A DNA stretch of 64,000 nt from a virus. The notes under the pieces are model-generated. The model was not told the DNA's origin. It saw nothing but the letters and a program-made list of their open reading frames with translations, and made no database searches. A program made the position numbers and the translations under genes. Each line of letters opens with the position of its first letter. Within the stretch, counting starts at the first letter, position 1. This document shows, piece after piece, positions 1-7,497 of this stretch. The stretch spans positions 39,910-103,909 of IMG/VR virus record IMGVR_UViG_3300044825_002278; one strand, 5' to 3'.

Positions 1-69
1 ACAAAGGATAAGCAAATGGAAAATAGTGTTGAACTTCTTGGTTATTATTTTTTAAAAAACAACATTTAA
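1..69 (+). CDS. C-terminal end of a gene cut by the window edge
   Basis: Frame 1 is open from the window edge to a TAA at 67-69 and gives 22 residues ending in FLKNNI. The composition is protein-like and the strand matches the downstream genes, but the stretch is too short to identify. It is followed by the promoter-like site at 78-95, which fits the end of a transcription unit. It could also be a chance open stretch. Confidence 0.35.
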   Translation, partial: TKDKQMENSVELLGYYFLKNNI

Positions 70-77
70 AGTCAAAA

Positions 78-95
78 TTTGTGTATAATACTATG
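78..95 (+). promoter_or_regulatory. Putative phage promoter, TTGTGTATAATA type
   Basis: The sequence TTTGTGTATAATACTATG contains a perfect TATAAT at 84-89. It matches the site at 14130-14147 in 16 of 18 positions, and its core recurs in four minus-strand gaps before late genes. No clear TTGACA-like -35 box is seen, so recognition may depend on the extended TTGTG part or on a phage factor. It would start a transcript at about position 100, inside the inverted repeat that follows. Confidence 0.6.
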
Positions 96-116
96 GATAA
101 ATTCGCGGTTATCCAT
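93..116 (+). repeat. Perfect 8-bp inverted repeat at a likely transcript 5' end
   Basis: ATGGATAA (93-100) and TTATCCAT (109-116) are perfect inverted copies separated by eight bases. They overlap the downstream edge of the promoter-like site. The repeat could be an operator for a dimeric repressor or a hairpin at the 5' end of the RNA. Nothing in the sequence decides between these. Confidence 0.5.
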
Positions 117-135
117 ATGTAAACAAAATAACTTT

Positions 136-187
136 ACCCCCCTTTTGTTTGATGCCGCGAACATCTCCAATTGTGGGGGTTTTTTAT
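136..187 (+). terminator. Terminator-like hairpin with T-tract, possible attenuator
   Basis: ACCCCC at 136-141 pairs with GGGGGT at 175-180, and a smaller GATG/CATC pair (151-154, 162-165) can form inside the loop. A run of six T follows. This resembles a rho-independent terminator with a long loop. It lies between the promoter-like site and the GIY-YIG gene, so it would either end a short RNA of about 85 bases or act as an attenuator in the leader of the nuclease gene. Confidence 0.5.
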
Positions 188-196
188 TAAAATATT

Positions 197-844
197 ATGA
201 AATCAGGAATATATCAAATAAAAATAAACAATAGTTTTTATATTGGGTCTTCTAAAAATATTCAAAGAAGATACTGGGAACATTTATGGAAATTAAAAAA
301 TAAAAAACATCCAAATATCCATTTACAAAATTTGTATAATAAACATGGAGAAGAAAAATTTGAATTATTTATATTGGAAAGTTGCACAATAAATTGTTTA
401 ATAGAGAGAGAGCAATACTGGATTAATTTATTAAATCCAAATATAAACAAAGCACCAGTTGCTGGTTCAACATTAGGACTAAAATTAACAAATGAACAAT
501 GCAAAAATAGAAGCAAAAATAATATTGGAAGAAAACATTCTCTTGAATCTATCAAAAAAAGAACAGATAAAATAAAAGGTAGAAAATATACAGAAAAACA
601 CAGAGAAAATATATCTAAAAGCAGATTAGGTAAAAAACAAAATCAACAAACAATTAAAAATAGGGCAGAAAAAAATAAAAAACCTATTGCTTGTTATGAT
701 TTAAATTATATATTAATACGAATATACGATTCCGCTAAAACAGCGGCTTTAGAAAACAATTATCATGCAACAAACATAACAAGATGTTGTAAAAATAAAA
801 TTAAAACTTATAAAAACAAGATTTGGAGGTATTGGGATGGTTGA
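197..844 (+). CDS. GIY-YIG homing endonuclease
   Basis: This is a 215-residue GIY-YIG family nuclease. GIY is at residues 4-6 and YIG at 15-17, followed by R24 and a catalytic-type glutamate in LIEREQYW (E72). Residues about 110-160 hold repeated GRKHS / GRKYT / GKKQN segments typical of NUMOD3 DNA-binding modules, and the C-terminus resembles a NUMOD1-type region. Such proteins cut intron-less or intron-containing target genes and spread by repair. It has no good ribosome-binding site and lies just after a terminator-like hairpin, so expression may be weak. Its end overlaps thyX by eight bases and carries the thyX ribosome-binding site. Base composition is more AT-rich than its neighbours, as expected for a mobile gene. 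Confidence 0.88.
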   Translation: MKSGIYQIKINNSFYIGSSKNIQRRYWEHLWKLKNKKHPNIHLQNLYNKHGEEKFELFILESCTINCLIEREQYWINLLNPNINKAPVAGSTLGLKLTNEQCKNRSKNNIGRKHSLESIKKRTDKIKGRKYTEKHRENISKSRLGKKQNQQTIKNRAEKNKKPIACYDLNYILIRIYDSAKTAALENNYHATNITRCCKNKIKTYKNKIWRYWDG

Positions 845-1484
845 ACTTATTTCATATTGGGGCAATGATTTAATGATCGTTAACGCCGCTAGAGTATCTT
901 TTGGAAAATATAAAAATAAATTAGACGAGAAAGATAAAAAATTAATTAAATTTCTTAAAGAACATAAACACGTTAGTGTATTTCGTCATCCGCAATTACA
1001 ATTTAGGATCACATGCCCAATTTTTGTAGAAAGACAATTGTTTAAACATCAAGTAGGGATGTCTGCTAATAGTATATCCGGTAGATATGTTGACTTTAGC
1101 GATTCTTATTTTAGTTTTAAAGATGGGGAGTGGCGGAAACAATCAGCGAATTCTAAACAAGGAAGCTCTGGTCCGGTTTTAAATAATCTTCAACATAAAT
1201 GTACAAAAATACAAAATAGCGTAGTAGATATTTGTAAAAACGCATATAATGAATTATTATCTTTAGGCGTTTCAAAAGAACAAGCAAGAACTATACTTCC
1301 GCTATGTTTAAATACAACTTTTATTTGGACAGGTTCTTTATTATCATTTTTACATCTTTGGGAATTAAGATTAAAAGAAGATGCTCAACAGGAAACCAGA
1401 GAAATCGCTGTTAAAATGCTAGAGTTGGTCAAGGGCATCGAAGGCAATCCGTTTAAACATACGCTTGAAGCGTGGGGATATTGA
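837..1484 (+). CDS. thyX: Flavin-dependent thymidylate synthase (ThyX), variant motif
   Basis: ThyX methylates dUMP to dTMP using methylenetetrahydrofolate, FAD and NADPH. The 215-residue length fits the family. The family signature region (RHR-x7-S, then RY) is present as KHQVGMSANSISGRY at residues 70-84, so the usual RHR is KHQ, the usual NE is NS, and one residue appears inserted. FRHPQLQFRI (49-58) and the C-terminal NPFKHTLEAWGY are in line with phage ThyX. The start has a strong GGAGG at 825-829, seven bases upstream. The next gene begins at the stop codon. The altered signature leaves the exact activity open, but the family call is firm. Confidence 0.85.
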   Translation: MVELISYWGNDLMIVNAARVSFGKYKNKLDEKDKKLIKFLKEHKHVSVFRHPQLQFRITCPIFVERQLFKHQVGMSANSISGRYVDFSDSYFSFKDGEWRKQSANSKQGSSGPVLNNLQHKCTKIQNSVVDICKNAYNELLSLGVSKEQARTILPLCLNTTFIWTGSLLSFLHLWELRLKEDAQQETREIAVKMLELVKGIEGNPFKHTLEAWGY

Positions 1485-1882
1485 TGAAACTAAGAACTGG
1501 CGCACAGATAAAGAATTTTAGGCACGAGTCTGTGGATCTGTATAAAATTTCAAGAGGGTGCGATATGTGCGGGTATAACAAGCATCCATCTAGTCTTTGC
1601 TTTGATCATTTGCCAGAATATGAAAAATCTCCAGTTACTAAAAATGGTAATAACAACACTTGGATTGGTGGAGGAATGTATAATTTGTACAAAAAACTCT
1701 ATACCATAGATCAACTCATAGACGAAATTAAAAAATGCAGACTTTTGTGTCATAATTGTCATATGGAAACTACATACCCAAACAATAAACGGTATAAAGA
1801 CCAAACCGAGGAAAGAATATTTACTGTGCAAGAACTTGAAAAAAGATTGCGCGATTTTGAAGAAAACTTATTGGAAATATAG
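1484..1882 (+). CDS. HNH-type zinc-binding endonuclease-like protein
   Basis: From the ATG at 1484, which overlaps the thyX stop as ATGA, this encodes 132 residues. An upstream GTG at 1472 is less likely. C26-x2-C29, then FDH (40-42), then CRLLCHNCH (85-93) give the pattern of a zinc-stabilised HNH fold, in which the histidine of DH is the general base. Homologues are usually small free-standing homing-type nucleases in phages. It lies directly after thyX, a frequent target of such elements. The C-terminal 25 residues are helical and charged. The substrate is unknown. Confidence 0.65.
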   Translation: MKLRTGAQIKNFRHESVDLYKISRGCDMCGYNKHPSSLCFDHLPEYEKSPVTKNGNNNTWIGGGMYNLYKKLYTIDQLIDEIKKCRLLCHNCHMETTYPNNKRYKDQTEERIFTVQELEKRLRDFEENLLEI

Positions 1883-1895
1883 ATAGAGGTTGACA

Positions 1896-2552
1896 ATGCT
1901 AGTAATAGGTGATGTGCATGGAAAATACAATGATTATTATAATCTTGTAAAAGACGAAAAGTCTTCGTTTCAGCTAGGCGATTTTGGCTTTAATAACGCT
2001 TGGATAAATTTAGATTATTCTAGTTTAGATCCAAAAATGCATCGTGTTGGCCAAGGAAATCACGATCCTCACGATGTGCTAAATAAAGATATTAAGTATT
2101 GGACTGGTCGTTATGGGCCGGTTAAAGTTGATGGTCATAATATATTCTGGGTTGGCGGCGCGCTCAGTATCGATATGGTTTACCGTGTTGGCGAATGGAT
2201 GAGTAATCGTAGTGGACCAAAGACTTGGTGGGCAAACGAACAGCTTTCATACGCAGAAATGGAAGATTGTAAAAAGAAGTGGAAAAACAAAAAACCGCAA
2301 ATTGTATTTACCCACACCGCTCCAGAATCAATTATATTGCACAATTTTAATGGCAATAAAGGAGCAAACATAATGGATGCTTACGGATGGGGTTCTGGCT
2401 ACACTGACACAACAAGTCAATTCCTAGAGCATTTGTGGCGTATTCACAAGCCTGATTTGTGGATATTTGGACATTTCCACCGTTCTTGGACTCAAATTAT
2501 TGATGGAACAGAATTCCGATGTTTAGCAGAACTAGAAACTTTCAACTTATAG
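1896..2552 (+). CDS. Calcineurin-like metallophosphoesterase
   Basis: This 218-residue protein has all motifs of the binuclear metallophosphoesterase fold: GDVHGK at residues 5-10, GDFG at 28-31, GNHDPHD at 54-60, a THT segment near residue 147 and a C-terminal GHFH. Members hydrolyse phosphomonoesters or diesters, including protein phosphates, cyclic nucleotides and nucleic acids; the substrate cannot be told from sequence. The ATG at 1896 has AGAGG six bases upstream and is preferred over the TTG at 1890. It is followed closely by two small genes of unknown function. Confidence 0.85.
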   Translation: MLVIGDVHGKYNDYYNLVKDEKSSFQLGDFGFNNAWINLDYSSLDPKMHRVGQGNHDPHDVLNKDIKYWTGRYGPVKVDGHNIFWVGGALSIDMVYRVGEWMSNRSGPKTWWANEQLSYAEMEDCKKKWKNKKPQIVFTHTAPESIILHNFNGNKGANIMDAYGWGSGYTDTTSQFLEHLWRIHKPDLWIFGHFHRSWTQIIDGTEFRCLAELETFNL

Positions 2553-2560
2553 AGGTAATT

Positions 2561-2875
2561 ATGATAAATCCATACGATATAATAAAAAGCATTTTGTCAG
2601 AAGAGGGTTTTTCAAATGAATTATTTTCGGTAAAAATCAAAGATACAATAAATGTAAAAATAGAACAAAAAGACGATAACTTTCTAGTGTCGTTTTTAGA
2701 TAATAAGCCGACAATAAAAGTAAATAAGTATATCTCGCTGTCGTTGACAGTAAAGTCAATCTTGCTCAAAAATAATGGCGGCGTTTTCCAAATTGATTAT
2801 TTCCCAGATATTCCTTTTAAATATAGTTGGATTTTTGGGGAAGATGACCAAGGAGATTCAAATGAATTACGGTGA
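2561..2875 (+). CDS. Hypothetical protein, 104 residues
   Basis: I do not recognise this family. The ATG at 2561 has AGAGG at 2551-2555, spaced as in the preceding gene, and starts MINPYDIIKSIL. The protein is soluble in appearance, with an alternating charged/hydrophobic pattern that suggests mixed alpha-beta structure and no membrane segment. Its 3' end overlaps the start of the next gene by 14 bases, which fits translational coupling. Confidence 0.6.
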   Translation: MINPYDIIKSILSEEGFSNELFSVKIKDTINVKIEQKDDNFLVSFLDNKPTIKVNKYISLSLTVKSILLKNNGGVFQIDYFPDIPFKYSWIFGEDDQGDSNELR

Positions 2876-3170
2876 AGTAATACAAAAAGAGATTAATGAA
2901 AAATACTCAAATAGTCCCCACAGAAAAAAACTAGCTGAAAAATGCTTGGAAAAGGCAAATGAATGGCTAGAAGCCAATAACCCAATTTCGACCAATCAAG
3001 ACAAAAAGAAAATCAAAAAAGAGTGCGCATCTTATATCAAAAAGAATGTTGATACTACAGAAGAAGAGCGGATTTACGGTTCTGTTTTGTTAATGATAAT
3101 TATGGGCGCAGTTGTGTCGTGGCTAATACAAAGATTATTAGACGAAATTTTTGACAAGGAACAAAAATGA
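2862..3170 (+). CDS. Small protein with one C-terminal membrane helix
   Basis: From the ATG at 2862, with AGGAG at 2851-2855, the product has 102 residues. The first 75 are highly charged and helical, and a single hydrophobic stretch near residues 76-96 (SVLLMIIMGAVVSWLI) looks like a transmembrane helix followed by a short charged tail. This gives a tail-anchored topology with the charged domain in the cytoplasm. The function is unknown. The stop overlaps the start of the MazG-like gene. Confidence 0.55.
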   Translation: MNYGEVIQKEINEKYSNSPHRKKLAEKCLEKANEWLEANNPISTNQDKKKIKKECASYIKKNVDTTEEERIYGSVLLMIIMGAVVSWLIQRLLDEIFDKEQK

Positions 3171-3478
3171 ACGAATTTGAAAATTATGTTGAAAAGGTTA
3201 AGCAGTGGCATCATGATAGAAATTTGATCGACGGAAGTACCGACAAAGATCAAACCCTGAAACTTTTGCAAGAACTTGGAGAATTGTCTGATAGTGTTTG
3301 CAAGGGAAAAGACATACGCGACGATATAGGCGATATGCTTGTAGTTATGATAAATATTATCGAACGCAATAAACTAACGCTTACCGACTGCATATCTAGG
3401 GCTTGGGACGATATTAAGGACAGAAAAGGTCGAATGGTTGATGGTATTTTTATCAAAGAAGACTGTAATTGGCAATAA
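3167..3478 (+). CDS. MazG-like nucleotide pyrophosphohydrolase
   Basis: This 103-residue all-alpha protein fits the short single-domain MazG-like family. LLQELGEL at residues 33-40 and RDDIGDMLV at 51-59 supply the acidic Mg-binding residues (EExxE then ExxD-type pattern). Family members cleave (d)NTPs to the monophosphate and pyrophosphate. In phages they are thought to adjust nucleotide pools or alarmones. With ThyX, dNMP kinase and polymerase in the same strand block, a role in the dNTP supply is reasonable. The start overlaps the previous stop by four bases. Confidence 0.75.
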   Translation: MNEFENYVEKVKQWHHDRNLIDGSTDKDQTLKLLQELGELSDSVCKGKDIRDDIGDMLVVMINIIERNKLTLTDCISRAWDDIKDRKGRMVDGIFIKEDCNWQ

Positions 3479-3480
3479 AA

Positions 3481-3497
3481 AATGCGTATACTATTTT
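3481..3497 (+). promoter_or_regulatory. Possible promoter, GCGTATACTAT variant
   Basis: AATGCGTATACTATTTT lies in the short gap before the tail-tube-like gene. It resembles the minus-strand late site near 62340 (TTGTGCGTATAACAAT) and the site at 78-95 with two bases missing. It is a weaker match than the others and could be chance in AT-rich DNA. If real, it would allow separate expression of this structural-type gene from within the early region. Confidence 0.35.
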
Positions 3498-3529
3498 GTA
3501 GACGTAAACCAAAACATTAAGATAAATAT

Positions 3530-4489
3530 ATGCCAAGTCCATTTCCAATACCCAATGATAGAATTTTTTACGCATGTCAGGCGGTTTTAAGCAATAATAT
3601 ATACCTAGAGGGTGTACAAAGCGTTGGTGTAAATTGGAATTTAACAACCGAAATGTTGCTAGATGTTGGGAAACATAAACAGCAAAAACACCGTTATGGA
3701 AAACCAACTTATACTGTAACAATTTCTAGAGTCTTGCCCAAAAGCGGAAATTTCTTTTTTAGCTCTTCGAGTCACCCGCTAGAATCCGCCGCTATCGGCA
3801 CTGGTCCAAGCCCAAGAACTTGGGATATAGCTCTTCTTTATTCTGCTGATAGTCAGCAATTTGTCAATGGCACGATTTCAAAAATTACATACAATAATTG
3901 TAGATTAACCGCCATTGGATATTCTATAACTGTTGATGGCCCAATCAAAGAAAATATCACTTTTGAATGTAGCTCTTACAGTAAAGTAAATACTTCAATT
4001 GATTTGACTTCTACACTTCCTCAAACTGGCTTTACATTAAAAAGAGAAGATGTTACGTTTACTACCTTGCCGCAGGAAGTTCTTGACGCTTTCAATATTG
4101 GTAACTCTTTAAATGGCAAAACTATTTATGGACTTCAGTCAATTGAAATAAATGTAGAAATAAATTATCGAGATGTGATGGATGTTGGTACTTGGGATGA
4201 TAATTTCTTGCTTGTTGAAATACCCATGAGTGTAACTAGTTCATTTACCGGAATAGTTAGATCTCATTATGACGAAACTCGTCCAAATATAAGCGATGAA
4301 TATTACAACACAAATAGAACAATCAATATCGCTGCAAATGCTGGAGCAACATCGTTTAGATGGAATTTAGGTTCTGATAATTATTTAACTGGTTTCGATT
4401 TCTCTGGTGGAGATACGGAGGGTGGAAATGTAGAAGCTACTCTGAGTTATCAAAATGATAGTAGTGAATTTTACTTTACAAAATCATAA
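3530..4489 (+). CDS. Tail-tube-like structural protein, paralogue of the late tail tube
   Basis: This 319-residue protein shares three landmarks with the minus-strand protein at 56999-57997: an N-terminal NDRIFYACQAV, a GVQSVGVN segment at residues 28-35 (GLQSVGMN in the other), and a C-terminal FSGGDTEGGNVEATLSY (YSGGDTGGGNATVTYSF in the other). The beta-rich middle differs much more. The other copy lies directly upstream of the assembly and tape-measure genes, so it is the better candidate for the true tail tube. This one sits among replication genes on the opposite strand, with a possible promoter of its own. It could be a second tube or decoration subunit. No clear ribosome-binding site precedes the ATG. 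Confidence 0.7.
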   Translation: MPSPFPIPNDRIFYACQAVLSNNIYLEGVQSVGVNWNLTTEMLLDVGKHKQQKHRYGKPTYTVTISRVLPKSGNFFFSSSSHPLESAAIGTGPSPRTWDIALLYSADSQQFVNGTISKITYNNCRLTAIGYSITVDGPIKENITFECSSYSKVNTSIDLTSTLPQTGFTLKREDVTFTTLPQEVLDAFNIGNSLNGKTIYGLQSIEINVEINYRDVMDVGTWDDNFLLVEIPMSVTSSFTGIVRSHYDETRPNISDEYYNTNRTINIAANAGATSFRWNLGSDNYLTGFDFSGGDTEGGNVEATLSYQNDSSEFYFTKS

Positions 4490-4509
4490 TTCCGCAAAGG
4501 AAAAAATAA

Positions 4510-5181
4510 ATGGCGAGAAAAAAGCAAGCATCTCAGAAACAACCGATTAGACCATCTCGCAAAACTTTAAAACCAAAAACAAAAAATCAAGAAACATACA
4601 TTATCGCAATGGCAGAATCAGATATAACATTTTGTTCTGGTCCTGCCGGTTCTGGAAAAACTGCCGTTGCAGTTGGATTGGCTTGTGAATACATACTTGC
4701 CAATAAAGTGGAAAAAATAGTTATTACACGCCCAGTTGTAGAGTCGGGCAGAGGATTAGGCTTTTTGCCCGGAACCCTTACTGAGAAAGTTCAACCATAT
4801 CTAATTCCTATAATTGAAGAAATGAAGTTGTACTTAGGAATGGAAACATATAACTCAATGAGAGCAACAAATACAATCGAAATTTGCCCATTAGAATATA
4901 TGCGAGGAAGAAACTTTCATGATACATTCATGATTTTAGATGAAGCGCAAAATGCAACTTTCGAGCAGATAAAAATGTTCTTAACAAGAATAGGAATGAA
5001 TTCTAAGGCTGTGGTCAATGGCGACTTAGATCAAACCGATCTCAGAGGAGATGCCTATGGCGGATTACACGAATGCATGAAATTGTTAGACGATTTAGAA
5101 GGTGTCGCTATTTGTAAATTAGACTATTCAGATATAGTAAGAAACGGCATTATAGCCAAGGTTTTGAATAGACTAAGGTAA
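4510..5181 (+). CDS. phoH: PhoH-like P-loop ATPase
   Basis: The 223-residue protein is a PhoH-family ATPase. Walker A is GPAGSGKT at residues 44-51 and Walker B is FMILDEAQN at 140-148. The TRPVVESGRGLGFLPG segment (73-88) and the NGDLDQTDLR segment near residue 170 are hallmarks of the family. The N-terminal 25 residues are basic and probably disordered. PhoH-like proteins are common in phages; their helicase/ATPase role, possibly on RNA, is not settled. It is followed by a strong terminator at 5208-5249, so it ends a transcription unit. Confidence 0.9.
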   Translation: MARKKQASQKQPIRPSRKTLKPKTKNQETYIIAMAESDITFCSGPAGSGKTAVAVGLACEYILANKVEKIVITRPVVESGRGLGFLPGTLTEKVQPYLIPIIEEMKLYLGMETYNSMRATNTIEICPLEYMRGRNFHDTFMILDEAQNATFEQIKMFLTRIGMNSKAVVNGDLDQTDLRGDAYGGLHECMKLLDDLEGVAICKLDYSDIVRNGIIAKVLNRLR

Positions 5182-5207
5182 AAACACGCTTTTCTATGTG
5201 TCTTATG

Positions 5208-5249
5208 GGCTGCTTTGTATTACTATAAATACAGCAGCCTTTATTTTTG
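5208..5249 (+). terminator. Rho-independent terminator after phoH
   Basis: GGCTGCT (5208-5214) pairs with AGCAGCC (5233-5239), and an inner GTATT/AATAC pair extends the stem. A T-rich tail, TTTATTTTT, follows at once. This is a good intrinsic terminator for the phoH transcript. The next gene starts at 5262, so it needs read-through or a promoter hidden in the gap. Confidence 0.75.
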
Positions 5250-5261
5250 ATAGGATTAAAA

Positions 5262-5615
5262 ATGCCAACTTATGACTTTGAATGCGAGCCGTGTGCGTAT
5301 ATCACGGAAATTAGACAGTCGATAGACAGTCCTAGTATTTTGGAATGTCCAATTTGTAAACAAGAAACCTTGAAAAAGGTATTTATATCAGTGCCTACAA
5401 TGTTTGTTCGTGGCGAACCAACAACGGTTGGGCAACTTGCAGAAAGAAATACTGTTAAGCTTGGTAAGTACGAACTAGAAGCAAGAAAAGAAAACGATAA
5501 ATTACAGAATACAGTTAGTGAAGAAGTTAAGAAAAAAAGAAAAGAACATCGTGCCATTCAATCAATGACTCCAGAGCAACAAGTCAAATATATAAAGACC
5601 GGGGAAATGCCTTGA
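5262..5615 (+). CDS. FmdB-type zinc-ribbon protein
   Basis: The N-terminus, MPTYDFECEPC, with C8-x2-C11 and C29-x2-C32, is the FmdB-type putative regulatory zinc ribbon. The rest of the 117 residues is charged and helical, with a long lysine/glutamate-rich segment. Phages often carry these proteins and their role is unknown; nucleic-acid or protein binding through the ribbon is likely. The ATG at 5262 has AGGA upstream and is preferred over an earlier in-frame start at 5247. The stop overlaps the next start. Confidence 0.75.
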   Translation: MPTYDFECEPCAYITEIRQSIDSPSILECPICKQETLKKVFISVPTMFVRGEPTTVGQLAERNTVKLGKYELEARKENDKLQNTVSEEVKKKRKEHRAIQSMTPEQQVKYIKTGEMP

Positions 5616-5914
5616 GTTCCTACGAATTAAAATTTACAGAACTTTTAAAACAACACAACGAGTCGTTAAAAAAGGAAATAAAAGACGAGCCAAGAAAATC
5701 CTTACCTCATATTGCCGTACTGACTTTTAAAATAGATGTTAGAGAACTCGACAATGATGGTATAATGGGAGAATTTGTTTTAAGCGGGAATGAGCTTAAA
5801 AAATATGGCATGAGCAATAAAGCCCAAATTTTTGTAAAAGGGCAATCGGAAGCAGATTGTATTAAAAAAGTTAAAAACATATTGGAGAATATAGATGCAA
5901 GAGCCAGAAACTGA
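5612..5914 (+). CDS. Hypothetical protein, 100 residues, TTG start
   Basis: I do not recognise this family. The frame opens with TTG at 5612, overlapping the previous stop (TTGAG), and GGGGA at 5601-5605 is well placed as a ribosome-binding site. The product is a charged alpha-beta protein with no membrane segment; a helical N-terminus is followed by strands (AVLTFKIDVREL) and a C-terminal helix. Its end overlaps the next gene by 20 bases. Confidence 0.55.
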   Translation: MSSYELKFTELLKQHNESLKKEIKDEPRKSLPHIAVLTFKIDVRELDNDGIMGEFVLSGNELKKYGMSNKAQIFVKGQSEADCIKKVKNILENIDARARN

Positions 5915-6257
5915 AGCTTTGTTTAGAGAAATGGGAATACCAGATCCTATACAAACAAAAGTTACCTTTATAGGCAAGGGCGGAAAAGAGTGCGACGAAT
6001 ATTCTTCTCTTGCCAAAAAGGTCGAAGTAAAATATAGTGTAAGCGATTTACAGTATCATTACTTTGTTAGGGTTGGACGAGGAGAATTGATAGACCCGTA
6101 CGAGGCTAATTCAAATTTGAGCAGAAAACATATTTCGGAAATGTTTGTTTATAGAAGAGTCAGCGAAAGAATTTTCAATGCCTTTTCTAAATATCTTGAA
6201 ACTAAAAATAGAATACATTTTACAACAGCAAGAAGACTTTTACTATCGGAGAGATAA
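5895..6257 (+). CDS. Hypothetical protein, 120 residues
   Basis: No family is recognised. The ATG at 5895 has GGAG about nine bases upstream. The sequence starts with an acidic helix and then shows a strand-rich part (YHYFVRVGRGELIDPYE) and a basic helical C-terminus. It lies in a run of small co-directional genes with overlapping ends between phoH and recA, so it probably has an early replication-linked role. Confidence 0.55.
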   Translation: MQEPETEALFREMGIPDPIQTKVTFIGKGGKECDEYSSLAKKVEVKYSVSDLQYHYFVRVGRGELIDPYEANSNLSRKHISEMFVYRRVSERIFNAFSKYLETKNRIHFTTARRLLLSER

Positions 6258-6258
6258 A

Positions 6259-6570
6259 ATGAAAAAAGGACCGCTTTCAGGCGAAGAAAAAGAGTATATC
6301 AAAAACAATTACCAAGGACTTCAAGTAGAAGCTATGGCTGAAAAACTCGAAAGATCATTATCGATTGTTCAAAAATTCGTTGAGCAACTTCCTCCGATAT
6401 TACCAGATACTAAAGGAAATGCTCAAGATCTTTATGCGCGCAAACCAGAACGTGGAGTTGTCGCATCTACTCAAGCTGCTTCAATGGCGGCAGATGAGTC
6501 AAGAGCAAACAGAGAGTCCAATCCAATTAGTCCAAGATACAACCAATTTATTCATAAAATAAAGAAATGA
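6259..6570 (+). CDS. Small helix-turn-helix-like protein
   Basis: From the ATG at 6259, with GGAGAG just upstream, the product has 103 residues. The N-terminal 45 residues (PLSGEEKEYIKNNYQGL..., then AEKLERSLSIVQKFV) look like the sigma-4/homeodomain-like helix-turn-helix found in many phage nucleases and regulators. The C-terminal half is polar and probably disordered. It may bind DNA as a regulator. An earlier start at 6145 would overlap the previous gene by more than 100 bases and is unlikely. Confidence 0.5.
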   Translation: MKKGPLSGEEKEYIKNNYQGLQVEAMAEKLERSLSIVQKFVEQLPPILPDTKGNAQDLYARKPERGVVASTQAASMAADESRANRESNPISPRYNQFIHKIKK

Positions 6571-7088
6571 GAACAGAAGTTTGTACTAACTTTGATGCGT
6601 ACATGCATCATATATGTCATAATAGCATCAACATGAGTTGGACAGCCGATATGCAAAACGGTGTTACAATTTATGGTGATTATGAGCGTCCAGATTATGA
6701 AGATTGCTGGACTAGATTCAAAAAATATTGTGCTGAAAATAAAGTAGTTCCAGTTAGAATAAAACTTTATATGTTTGGCATGAAAGAATTTGTTTTCTTT
6801 GAAGATCCAAGCGGTCTTGATGGTTTTTCAATATGTCGTGGTTGTTCAAGAGATCAGTCGCTGAGTGGAGAATTTAGAGATTTTCAATTTTTGGCAGTGT
6901 CATTATTGAGGGACGAGTGTGATTATATCAATGTTAGAAAGTTTGCTTGGCCAGAAACAGCTTTTGAAGAAGCTGAAAGTATTAGGATGCTAACACAAAA
7001 CAACATTGAAAACATGATATTTAAACATGACTCAGAAAAAGCAAAACACCCAGAAGTTCAGCAGTATCTCAACAGGACAACCGTGTAG
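6567..7088 (+). CDS. Hypothetical protein, 173 residues
   Basis: I do not recognise this family. The ATG overlaps the preceding stop by four bases. The protein is acidic and rich in aromatic residues and cysteine (C6, C17, C47, C54, and a CRGC pair near residue 90), which may bind metal. No membrane segment is present. It belongs to the small-gene run before recA. Confidence 0.55.
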   Translation: MRTEVCTNFDAYMHHICHNSINMSWTADMQNGVTIYGDYERPDYEDCWTRFKKYCAENKVVPVRIKLYMFGMKEFVFFEDPSGLDGFSICRGCSRDQSLSGEFRDFQFLAVSLLRDECDYINVRKFAWPETAFEEAESIRMLTQNNIENMIFKHDSEKAKHPEVQQYLNRTTV

Positions 7089-7497
7089 CGCGGCTCAATA
7101 TATTGCTGAGTTGGTTTGCATACGAAAATCGGAAAAAGAAAACAAAGGAAGCTTGGCTTATAAATTCTGGAACAAAACAGATAACTACGAAATACAAATT
7201 CGTGTAGCAAATAAGTTGATAAACAAATATGGCGAAAGAGCTGTATTACACTATCTAAATAGCCCTAGCGGATCGAATGTATATTCGCTAGGGTTTTTGC
7301 ATAAAAGCAAGAAATTTGTTTTACCATTAGACTTTGTTAAAAAGGGTGTGGAAAAATCAAAAGAAATAACAGATGCCGAAGATGCAAAGCCCAAAAAAAT
7401 AGTCCAGCAACCAACAAGCGAATATAAACAAAAACAATCGTCACCAAATACTAAGAGTTTATTTTTTAAATTGAGGAAAGCAGATGGTAGCAACTAA
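7027..7497 (+). CDS. Hypothetical protein, up to 156 residues
   Basis: The frame from 7027 overlaps the previous gene by 62 bases, so the true start could be further in, but no better ATG follows soon. A structured middle (AQYIAELVCIRKSEKENKG, then FWNKTDNYEIQIRVANKLI) is followed by a polar lysine-rich tail. The proximity to recA suggests a recombination accessory or loader role, but this is only position-based. The end overlaps recA by 14 bases. Confidence 0.5.
   Translation: MTQKKQNTQKFSSISTGQPCSAAQYIAELVCIRKSEKENKGSLAYKFWNKTDNYEIQIRVANKLINKYGERAVLHYLNSPSGSNVYSLGFLHKSKKFVLPLDFVKKGVEKSKEITDAEDAKPKKIVQQPTSEYKQKQSSPNTKSLFFKLRKADGSN

Noticed and set aside
5224-5231. TATAAATA as a T4-type late promoter before the FmdB-like gene
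   Set aside because: It lies exactly in the loop and upper stem of the terminator hairpin at 5208-5249, which explains the sequence better.
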